Assembly (NCBI RefSeq): GCF_009455635.1
Contig: NZ_QPER01000001.1
Span: 682,001 to 746,000, forward strand
DNA: 64,000 nt
Source: Paraburkholderia agricolaris
GTDB taxonomy: Bacteria; Pseudomonadota; Gammaproteobacteria; Burkholderiales; Burkholderiaceae
Direction: 5' to 3'
Positions 18,448-25,369 of the stretch are shown here, in pieces. The position numbers were made by a program, and so were the translations under genes. The notes beneath the pieces were generated by a model. The model ran no database searches. It was not told the DNA's origin and was given only the letters and a program-made list of their open reading frames with translations. Within the stretch, counting starts at the first letter, position 1. Every line of letters begins with the position of its first letter.

Positions 18448-19683
18448 TCAGCCGGCCGCATCAACCTCCCCGATATAGCGCGCGCGTGGCCGGATCAACC
18501 GGCCGTCGCGCGTCTGTTCGATTGCATGGGCAATCCAGCCGACCACGCGGCCGAGCGCAAACAGCGTGAATGCGGCGCCGGTCGGCAGACCGAGTACCCG
18601 TTCGATCGCGGCCAGGGCAAAGTCGACGTTCGGCCCCACGCCGGTCGTGTCGCGCACCGCGCGCGCGAGCTTTTCCACTTCGGCTAGCGGCGAGCGGGCC
18701 GGCGCGCAGTCGGCAAGCATCCCGAGCAGCAGACGTGCGCGCGGATCGCCTTGCGGATACAGCAGATGACCGAAGCCCGACAGCACGGGCCGATGCATGC
18801 TCTGTTCGTGGTGCGCAAGCCGGTTCGCCAGATAGCGATCCAGATCGGGCGCGCGCGACGCTTCGTCGAAAAGCGCGGCAATCCTCACTGTCTCGCCACC
18901 ATGCCGCGGGCCGGCCAACGCGGCCAGACCGCCGGCCACCGCGCCGAACAGGTGCGTTCCCGTCGACGTGATGCAGCGAACCGTGAAGGTCGACGCGTTC
19001 AGTTCATGATCGGCGCATGCCACCAGCGCAGCGCGTAGCAGCCCGGCCTGCTGACGGTTGCGCACGTTCCACGCCGAAGCCAATTGCCGGTGCAGCGGTT
19101 CGTTCGACGGCGCCGCCGAGACCATCGCCGCCGCCAGCAAACGCATGACCGAGCACGCGGTATCGAGTTGCGCATCGCGGCCGAGCGCCCATACCCGCGG
19201 CATTTGCGCCGCGGCGGCCGGCAGCAGCACGAGCGCGCGGTCGAGCGGCGTGCTGTCGCTCCAGAGCTTGAGCCACGCCGCCCACTGAGCGGTGGCGAAC
19301 GGTACGGCCGGCGCCTCGGCGATACGTCTCGCACTGCATTCCCACAACAGCGCCGCGACCTCTTCCAGTGACGCCGTGCGCGCCAGTTCCATCGCGTCAT
19401 GTCCGCGATAGAGCAGGCGCCCCTCGGCCACCAGCGTGATAGACGATTCGAGCACCGGCACGCCCCAGTCCAGCACCTTTTGCGCGACCTTGCCGGCACG
19501 CTTGCCGTCTTCCTTGCGCCGCGCGAGCCGCCGCACTTCGCCGGCATCGTAGAGCCGGCGCTTGCCTTGCGCATCGGGCGACGAACTTAGCATGCCGCGG
19601 CTGACATACGCGTACAGGGTAGGCAGGCTGATGCCGAGTTCGGCGGCGGCTTCGGCAGCGGTCAGAGTAGGGGCGAGTGGCAT
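18448..19683 (-). CDS. Citrate synthase family protein with N-terminal MerR-like HTH
   Basis: 411 residues. Residues ~7-55 are a MerR/Xis-type helix-turn-helix (TAAEAAAELGISLPTLYAYVSRG, KRRLYDAGEVRRL). Residues ~75-400 are a citrate synthase domain in which the key residues survive: H226 (DHELNAST), H261 (GPRHGG, equals E. coli His264), H306 (GFGHLLY, equals His305) and D354 (NVDF, equals Asp362). It could therefore both bind DNA and condense acyl-CoA substrates. Divergent from a CoA-transferase gene, with palindromes in the gap. Substrate unknown; it is probably not the housekeeping gltA product. Confidence 0.88.
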   Translation of the reverse strand: MPLAPTLTAAEAAAELGISLPTLYAYVSRGMLSSSPDAQGKRRLYDAGEVRRLARRKEDGKRAGKVAQKVLDWGVPVLESSITLVAEGRLLYRGHDAMELARTASLEEVAALLWECSARRIAEAPAVPFATAQWAAWLKLWSDSTPLDRALVLLPAAAAQMPRVWALGRDAQLDTACSVMRLLAAAMVSAAPSNEPLHRQLASAWNVRNRQQAGLLRAALVACADHELNASTFTVRCITSTGTHLFGAVAGGLAALAGPRHGGETVRIAALFDEASRAPDLDRYLANRLAHHEQSMHRPVLSGFGHLLYPQGDPRARLLLGMLADCAPARSPLAEVEKLARAVRDTTGVGPNVDFALAAIERVLGLPTGAAFTLFALGRVVGWIAHAIEQTRDGRLIRPRARYIGEVDAAG

Positions 19684-19705
19684 GGAAACGCGTGGAAACC
19701 GAAGA

Positions 19706-19742
19706 AATCAATATATATTGATTATCATAATCAAGATTGATT
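19706..19742. promoter_or_regulatory. Cluster of four TTGATT half-sites between divergent genes
   Basis: AATCAA at 19706-19711 and TTGATT at 19718-19723 form a perfect 18-bp palindrome. TTGATTATCATAATCAA at 19718-19734 is palindromic around one central C. AATCAA at 19729 and TTGATT at 19737-19742 form a third pair. The stretch is strikingly AT-rich against its GC-rich surroundings and starts 23 bases from the HTH-citrate synthase start codon. It probably contains the divergent promoters and the operator of the HTH protein; that protein-site link is inferred. Confidence 0.7.
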
Positions 19743-19799
19743 GCGGCAAGGCGGAATTCTAGACTCGGTTCACTTTCTTTCTGTTCCAACCTGAACGAG

Positions 19800-21200
19800 A
19801 TGAACGCCATGACGCCTGAACTCGCGCTCAAACATATCTGGACGACGGCGGGATGCGACCCGACTGCGTTGAAGTCCGTGTCGCTTGCCGGTGCTGATCC
19901 GGGGCTGCCGTCGGTCTATCGGGTCGGCACGCTGGCCTCGGCGACCATCGCCGCCGCGGGTCTTGCCGCGGCCGAATACCAGCGCTTGCGCACGGGGCAT
20001 CGGCAACACGTTACGGTTGAGATGCGGCGCGCGCTGGCCTCGTTTCGCAGCGAGCGCTATCTGCGCATCGACGAGGGGCCGCCGCCTGCCTTGCGCGATC
20101 CGGTGATGGGTTTCTATGCGACGCGTGACGGCCGCTGGATTCAACTGCATACCAACTTTCCGCATCATCTTGCCGGGGTATTGCAGGTGCTCGGCTGCGC
20201 GAACGATCGCGCGGCAGTGGCCGAGGCCATTCGCGGCTGGGATGGCGCGACGCTCGACCAAACGCTCGCCGACGCCGGCTTGTGCGCCGCCTTGATTCGC
20301 TCACCCGACGAATGGGCCGCGCTCGATCAGGCAAAAGCGATTGCGAGGCTGCCGCTGTTCGAGATCGAGCGCATTGGCGACGCACCGGTCGAACCGCCGC
20401 GCCGGGACGGTGCGCAGCGGCCGCTGGCGGACGTGCGGGTGCTGGATCTGTCGCGGATCATTGCCGGGCCGGTGGCGGGGCGCGCGCTCGCGCAACATGG
20501 CGCGGACGTGTTGATGATCAACGGTCCGCACTTGCCGAACATTGCGCCGCTGGTGATCGACAACGGACGCGGCAAGCGTTCGGCTGTCGTCGATCTGCGC
20601 GATGACGCCGGGCGGGAAACGTTGCGTGGCCTCGCCGGCGGCGCCGACGTGTTTTTGCAGGCGTATCGGCCAGGCGCCCTGACGGCGCACGGGTTTGGTC
20701 CCGAGGAACTGGCGCGGGTGCGGCCGGGGATCGTCTATGTTTCGGTTTGCGCTTATGGGCACACGGGACCGTGGGCCGGGCGGCGCGGCTTCGATAGCCT
20801 GGTGCAGTCGGCAAGTGGGATTGCCGTGACTGAGCGCGACGCGGCGGGATGGACTGAGCCGAAGCATTTGCCTTGTCAGGCACTGGATCACGCGACGGGC
20901 TATCTGGCCGCTTTCGGCGCGATGGCCGCATTGGCGCGGCGCGCCACCGAAGGCGGGAGCTGGCACGTGCGGGTGTCGCTCGCGCAGACCGGACGATGGC
21001 TGCAGTCGTTTGGATTGTTGCCGGACGGCTGGAAGACGCCCGATGTTTCGATCGACGACGTGCGGGATTGCCTTGCGGCTGTTGAGTCCGAGTTTGGGCG
21101 TGTGCTCGGCGTGCTGCCGGCCGAGCGGCTGGATGAGACGCCCGCCGGTTTCGCGTTGCCGCCGGCCAGGATCGGGGCGCACGAGGCGAAGTGGGCGTGA
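19800..21200 (+). CDS. CaiB/BaiF-type (family III) CoA-transferase with permuted domain order
   Basis: 466 residues from 19800; ATG 19809 is an equal alternative. Residues ~209-430 match the normal N-terminal part of family III CoA-transferases (VRVLDLSRIIAGPVAGRALA, NGRGKRSAVVDL, YGHTGPW), with the predicted catalytic Asp at 332 in RRGFDSLVQ. Residues ~40-200 resemble the middle and C-terminal part (AAEYQRLRTGHRQHVTVEM, GFYATRDGRWIQLHTNF, IERIGDAPVEPP), which normally comes after. The order is thus swapped or duplicated. Divergent from the HTH-citrate synthase, suggesting a shared acyl-CoA pathway. Substrates unknown. Confidence 0.85.
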   Translation: MNAMTPELALKHIWTTAGCDPTALKSVSLAGADPGLPSVYRVGTLASATIAAAGLAAAEYQRLRTGHRQHVTVEMRRALASFRSERYLRIDEGPPPALRDPVMGFYATRDGRWIQLHTNFPHHLAGVLQVLGCANDRAAVAEAIRGWDGATLDQTLADAGLCAALIRSPDEWAALDQAKAIARLPLFEIERIGDAPVEPPRRDGAQRPLADVRVLDLSRIIAGPVAGRALAQHGADVLMINGPHLPNIAPLVIDNGRGKRSAVVDLRDDAGRETLRGLAGGADVFLQAYRPGALTAHGFGPEELARVRPGIVYVSVCAYGHTGPWAGRRGFDSLVQSASGIAVTERDAAGWTEPKHLPCQALDHATGYLAAFGAMAALARRATEGGSWHVRVSLAQTGRWLQSFGLLPDGWKTPDVSIDDVRDCLAAVESEFGRVLGVLPAERLDETPAGFALPPARIGAHEAKWA

Positions 21201-21285
21201 AGACGGTTTGCCGGCCACGCGCCGGCTTTTACCCGCATGGCGCCTGGCCGCAGGCGCCGCGAAAAATCGCCGCCTGAGCGGAAAA

Positions 21286-22032
21286 CTACTTCCTCAACTC
21301 CGCCACGAAATCATAGTAATCGTTGCGGCAGTAGGTATCGGTCAGCTCGATCGCGCGCTGATCCGCCGTGTACCCGACGCGAGTAATCAGCAACAGCGCT
21401 TCGTTATTCGCAATGCTCATTTGCTGCGCGATCTCTTCATTCGCGTTCACCGCGCGAAAATGCTGCAGCGCGCGCACGATCGTCAGTCCGCGACTTTCCA
21501 GGTACGAGTACAACGACTCGCCAATTGCCTGAGGATCGGGAATCACCGCAGCCGGGAACGTGGAGTTTTCCACGGCCATCACGATGCCGTCGGCGAGGCG
21601 CAAGCGGCGCAGGCGCGTCACGGCTGCTGCCGGGGACAAGCCCAGTTGAATCACTTCATCGCGGTTGGCCGGCGAAATTTCCCGCGACAGCCACTTCGAA
21701 CTCGGTGTAAAACCGCGCCGCCGCAGCATTTCGCTGAAACTCGACAGACGCGACAGTGGATCTTCGTAGCGTGGCGTGATGAAGCTGCCGGCGCCCTGGG
21801 TGCGCCGGATCAATCCCTGTTCGACCAGCAGGGCAATGGCTTTGCGCGACGTGATCCGCGACACACCGAGCGCTTCGGACAGCACGCGCTCGGAGGGCAG
21901 CGCCTCGCCCGCGTTCCAACGGTTTTCGTGAATCGCAGTGCCGAGCTTGCGCGCGAGTTGCAGATACAGCGGCGTGTCGTTTTCCGGGTCCGGGCGCAGA
22001 TCGCGCCAGCGGTCTTCCGAGGCAGAGGTCAT
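21286..22032 (-). CDS. GntR-family (HutC/UTRA) transcription regulator
   Basis: 248 residues from the ATG at 22032. Residues ~15-85 are the GntR winged helix (LPSERVLSEALGVSRITSRKAIALLVEQGLI); residues ~100-245 are a UTRA ligand domain ending in ITRVGYTADQRAIELTDTYCRNDYY. Such proteins sense sugars, amino sugars or amino acids. No sugar-use genes are adjacent; the divergent neighbour is an aldo-keto reductase. A hairpin at 22091-22111 lies in the shared gap. Confidence 0.88.
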   Translation of the reverse strand: MTSASEDRWRDLRPDPENDTPLYLQLARKLGTAIHENRWNAGEALPSERVLSEALGVSRITSRKAIALLVEQGLIRRTQGAGSFITPRYEDPLSRLSSFSEMLRRRGFTPSSKWLSREISPANRDEVIQLGLSPAAAVTRLRRLRLADGIVMAVENSTFPAAVIPDPQAIGESLYSYLESRGLTIVRALQHFRAVNANEEIAQQMSIANNEALLLITRVGYTADQRAIELTDTYCRNDYYDFVAELRK

Positions 22033-22090
22033 GGGGCTCACGCAAGAAGGGCAAGCGGCAATTCTATGACATCGGCGCGCTCCGTTATAG

Positions 22091-22111
22091 CGGGCTTTTG
22101 CCGGAAGCCCG
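22091..22111. promoter_or_regulatory. Inverted repeat in GntR/aldo-keto reductase gap
   Basis: CGGGCTT and AAGCCCG arms (22091-22097, 22105-22111) flank TTGCCGG. The site lies between the divergent starts, about 60 bases upstream of the GntR gene. It does not resemble the known NagR/DasR site. Regulatory role is a guess from position. Confidence 0.25.
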
Positions 22112-22248
22112 ATCCGCTGCCCGGGCAACCGCTAAACTCGTCCCTATGATTTCCGTAGCGTCCGCCTGCGTCACCGCGGCGGCGGCCACGCGTTACTCCC
22201 CATCCGCTTGACCATTTTCTGCCACTTTAGCCACATCGAGGAGAAAGC

Positions 22249-23094
22249 ATGACGACCGATATCGCAAGCGTAAGCCTGCCCGACGGCGAGCGTATTCCGA
22301 AACTGGGGCAGGGCACCTGGGAGATGGGCGAACAGCCGGCACGCCGCGCTGCGGAAATCGCCGCGCTGCGCTGCGGCATCGAATTGGGCATGACGCTGAT
22401 CGATACGGCGGAGATGTATGGCGACGGCGCGACCGAATCGCTCCTGAGTGAGGCGCTGGCGGGGCTGCGCGACCGGGTATTTCTCGTCAGCAAGGTGTAT
22501 CCGCATAACGCCAGCCGGCGCGGTGTGATCGCGGCCTGCGAGCAGAGCCTGAAGCGGTTGAAGACGGATCGGCTCGATCTGTATCTGTTGCACTGGCGCG
22601 GCTCGGTGCCGCTCGCGGAAACCGTCGAAGCATTCGAAGCGTTGCGCCGCGCGGGCAAGATTCGCCACTGGGGCGTCAGCAATTTCGACACCGACGACAT
22701 GGAAGAACTCGTCGCCACGCCTGGCGGCGACGCATGCGCGACCAATCAGATTCTCTACAACGTCGCGCGCCGCGGAGCCGAATTCGACCTGTTGCCGTGG
22801 CTCGCCGCGCGTAGCATGCCGGCGATGGCATACAGCCCGGTCGATCACGCGCGTCTGCCGAAGCGCTCGCCGCTCGACGACATTGCCGACACACGCGGTG
22901 TTTCGATATTTCAGGTGGCGCTAGCGTGGGCATTGCAAAACCCCGGCGTGTTCGCCATTCCTAAAGCAGGCCGCGTCGAGCATGTGCGCGACAACCATCG
23001 GGCTTCGCAACTGCAACTCCACGCTGACGAACTCGCCGCCATCGACACGTACTTCAAACCGCCACGCAGCAAGCGACCGCTCGAAATGCTGTAA
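22249..23094 (+). CDS. Aldo/keto reductase
   Basis: 281 residues, TIM-barrel NAD(P)H-dependent oxidoreductase of the bacterial YeaE-like group. The tetrad is visible: Asp and Tyr in DTAEMYG, Lys in VSKVYP, His in LYLLHWRG; GVSNF and the cofactor region AIPKAGRVEHVRDN are also present. GAGGAGAAAGC precedes the ATG. Probably reduces small aldehydes or ketones such as methylglyoxal. Divergent from the GntR gene, which may control it. Confidence 0.9.
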   Translation: MTTDIASVSLPDGERIPKLGQGTWEMGEQPARRAAEIAALRCGIELGMTLIDTAEMYGDGATESLLSEALAGLRDRVFLVSKVYPHNASRRGVIAACEQSLKRLKTDRLDLYLLHWRGSVPLAETVEAFEALRRAGKIRHWGVSNFDTDDMEELVATPGGDACATNQILYNVARRGAEFDLLPWLAARSMPAMAYSPVDHARLPKRSPLDDIADTRGVSIFQVALAWALQNPGVFAIPKAGRVEHVRDNHRASQLQLHADELAAIDTYFKPPRSKRPLEML

Positions 23095-23189
23095 GGGCCG
23101 CTGCGGACCGTGGTAGCCCGCGCGCGGCCAGCGGTGAAGTTGCTGCGCGCGGCGCCTCGCAGTGGCTCGCTGCGCCGGCCTTACGCCGG

Positions 23190-23685
23190 CTAATTGCAGC
23201 TGTGATGCAGGTGCACGGAACCCAGAACAGCGACTTCAGCGGGCGTGTGCCTGAGCGAATCTTCGTTGACCTGGGCGGCGTCGGCGATGAATTCGTCGAC
23301 GATCGACGACACCGGCGTATTGTTCAAACACAGCGATACCCGCTGCGTTTCGTTGGGGGGCAGCGACGCGCGCTGGCCGAGGAACAGCACCCCGTATTGA
23401 TAGCCGTGGATGATGCCGCGGATCGCGCCGACGCATTGGCCTTGCGCGACGTTGTCGTTTTTTCCGTTTGCAGGTTTGTGCGAGTGAATAGGCGGAGAAG
23501 CTTGGGTCGACCGGCGGGGCGGCTTGCGACAGGGTTTGTGGTTGCGGCCCGGCCGACGTGGCGGCGGCTTGCGCCGGGGTTTGAGCCGGGGTTTGAGCAT
23601 AAGCGAGCGATGCGAGGCCGAGAGCGGTGATCATCAGCAGGCCGGCGGCCGTGCGCGCCATCGCGTGGGGGACGTTTCGTTGCAT
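23190..23685 (-). pseudogene. Rap1a/Tai-like exported protein, frameshifted
   Basis: The frame starting at 23685 gives a good signal peptide (MARTAAGLLMITALGLASLAYAQ) and reads to SLAQTCK. It then becomes basic nonsense, while the +1 frame continues from NGKNDNVAQGQCVGAIRGI to HHSCN and stops at 23190. The joined protein (~164 residues) has the Cys pattern and CxGxxxG segment of the Rap1a/Tai family, which includes type VI immunity proteins. The break lies at runs of T on the plus strand (23458-23463 or 23467-23469); removing one base restores one frame. It is either a real mutation, slippage or a sequencing error. No effector gene is next to it. Confidence 0.7.
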
Positions 23686-24010
23686 GTTGTGGTGCCCTCA
23701 TATCGAACGTTGAATCTGATATGAGGCAATCGCTTCGGTTTGGTTCCGGTCATGCGCGACGCGATCGATTGGCTGGGCTTTCAACGCGTGCAGGAGCACG
23801 CTGGTCAGCTTGCCGGAGGTGCGCCACGGTTCGTGCCGTGGCCCCGCTTGCCCACGAACGTTGTCGATTCAAACCGGCCTCGGGCGGTGACGCTCGACCG
23901 GGGGATCGAGACATCACCGCCGTTGCCGGGGGACTGCGGGCGGGATACGGAGGGTTGTCGTTAGCGACGGGTAGGGCGCGGGGGCCCCCTACCCGGGAAT
24001 CAGGCGACTG
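23686..24010. other. Intergenic region, no gene seen
   Basis: Open frames here have no ribosome binding site or recognisable domain. It holds a hairpin at 23969-23994 and presumably the promoter of the Rap1a-like gene. Confidence 0.4.
23969..23994. terminator. GC-rich hairpin after Gly/Ser-repeat gene
   Basis: GGGTAGGG and CCCTACCC arms enclose a GGGGGCC core, 17 bases beyond the stop of the repeat-protein gene on the minus strand. No U-tract, so termination is uncertain. Confidence 0.4.
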
Positions 24011-24925
24011 CTAATGCCCGTTTCCTCCGCCATTGCCACCGCCGTTGCCACCGTTACCGCCACTACCCTTGCCTCCGTGGCCGCCGCCGAAGCCTCCGCC
24101 AAAGCCGCCGCCGAAACCGCCACCGAAGCCACCACCGGGGCCGCCACCGCAACCGCAGCCGCCGCTCCCGCTGCTGCCGCCACTGCTACCACCGCCACTG
24201 CTGCCACCGCCACTGCTGCCACCGCCACTGCTGCCACCGCCGCTGCTGCCACCGCCGCTGCTTCCGCCGCCGCTGCTGCCACCGCCGCTGCTGCCACCGC
24301 CGCTGCTGCCGCCGCCACTGCTGCCACCGCCACTGCTGCCACCGCCGCTGCTTCCGCCGCCACTGCTGCCACCGCCACTGCTGCCACCGCCGCTGCTTCC
24401 GCCGCCGCTGCTTCCGCCGCCGCTGCTGCCACCACCGCTGCTTCCGCCACCACTGCTACCACCGCCGTTACCTCTACCTCCGCCGCCGGCCGCTCCCGAG
24501 CCTGCTGCGCCACCGGCGCCACCGGCACCATTGCCGCTCGCACCACTGCTACTGCTGCCGGCACTCGCAGCACCACTGCTGCTACCGTTGCCGGCATAAC
24601 GCAAGCACCCTCCAACACTGGTGCTTATGCAATTGCGCGGACTGAACACCACGGCCGCATCATCGGCAGCCGTTGGTTCGTCGGGCGGCGTACCGGTGGT
24701 TGCTGCACCCGCCGCGCCCGCTGCCGCGCCGTCGTCCTGCGCGAGTTGTGTCGCGCTGTGCACGCTGCTGGCAGGCAGTGGCGCGTTGGCGGACGCCGTC
24801 CACTTGGGGACCGGATCCGTCGACGCTGAATACGCGACCTGGGTGACGAGCAAAGCTACACCTGCCACGATCGCCGCACTTCGCAGAACCCCGCAGTAGT
24901 ACTGATTGAATTTTCTGGTTTTCAT
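24011..24925 (-). CDS. Secreted Gly/Ser-repeat protein
   Basis: 304 residues from the ATG at 24925, with GGGAGAG upstream. A signal peptide (MKTRKFNQYYCGVLRSAAIVAGVALL...AYSA) is followed by ~90 residues containing the Cys pair CISTSVGGC. Then come ~20 tandem SSGGG units and a C-terminal region of GGGF and GGN repeats with a CGCGGG motif. The composition resembles structural glycine-rich surface proteins. The matching proline-rich and alanine-rich open frames on the other strand are by-products of the repeat. Function unknown. Confidence 0.72.
   Translation of the reverse strand: MKTRKFNQYYCGVLRSAAIVAGVALLVTQVAYSASTDPVPKWTASANAPLPASSVHSATQLAQDDGAAAGAAGAATTGTPPDEPTAADDAAVVFSPRNCISTSVGGCLRYAGNGSSSGAASAGSSSSGASGNGAGGAGGAAGSGAAGGGGRGNGGGSSGGGSSGGGSSGGGSSGGGSSGGGSSGGGSSGGGSSGGGSSGGGSSGGGSSGGGSSGGGSSGGGSSGGGSSGGGSSGGGSSGGGSSGGGSSGGSSGSGGCGCGGGPGGGFGGGFGGGFGGGFGGGHGGKGSGGNGGNGGGNGGGNGH
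24180..24470 (-). repeat. 15-bp coding tandem repeat, about 20 units
   Basis: Each unit encodes SSGGG on the minus strand; units differ mainly at third positions. Because the unit is a multiple of three, copy-number change would lengthen or shorten the protein without breaking the frame. Confidence 0.9.
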
Positions 24926-25369
24926 CACGTCTCTCCCGAGGGAATGCCGACACCTCGCTGCCGCCAATTCCCACGCTGACTCCTCGACGACTGGCCTGTC
25001 TGAACGCGGGCCGCATCGTCCCCCCGGACTCTGGCTTGCGGATGCAAGTCAAGCACCATCACTGCCTTCCCGGCTGCGTAGCCGGTGCGGCTGACAAGCG
25101 CCTTTACGCGCTTCAGCCGATACCGTCCGGGCACGCTTTTCGTCACGTATCGCTTCTTGCCATGGCGATTCGCAAAAGCGGCGCTTCAGACGTTTTCTCG
25201 ATCTCTTTGGTCCTGAGTGTCTGGACAGTACTTAGCGATATCCATGCCATTGCCCGCAAAGCCTTGCGGTGACGGGTGTCGAATAGGGGGCTGTGATGCC
25301 GGCGAGGAAAAAATGCATGAAAACGTTTCGGCGATGAAACGCACCCCCGGAAAGCCGCGTTATTGCGCG
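24926..25369. other. Intergenic region with bulged hairpin
   Basis: No gene is supported. A stem of CGGCTG/CAGCCG plus AAGCGC/GCGCTT with a 2-base bulge lies at 25088-25119. The promoter of the repeat-protein gene should lie close to 24926. Confidence 0.4.

Noticed and set aside
18448..19683. Housekeeping gltA
   Set aside because: Length, N-terminal HTH and divergence from a CoA-transferase differ from the normal gltA, which lies with sdh genes in this group.
23458..23469. Programmed -1 frameshift at the A-rich run of the Rap1a-like gene
   Set aside because: The downstream frame needs a +1 shift (skipping one base), not the -1 shift typical of A6 slippery sites, so simple mutation or error is more likely.
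23721..24014. 97-residue open frame between the Rap1a-like and repeat genes
   Set aside because: Arg/Gly/Ala composition, no ribosome binding site and no domain; overlaps a hairpin.
24180..24470. Possible CRISPR or satellite array
   Set aside because: Units are 15 bp, adjoining with no spacers, and encode SSGGG in frame.
24014..24829. Alanine-rich and proline-rich open frames on the plus strand opposite the repeat protein
   Set aside because: They arise because the 15-bp repeat has no stops in several frames. The minus-strand reading has a signal peptide and ribosome binding site.
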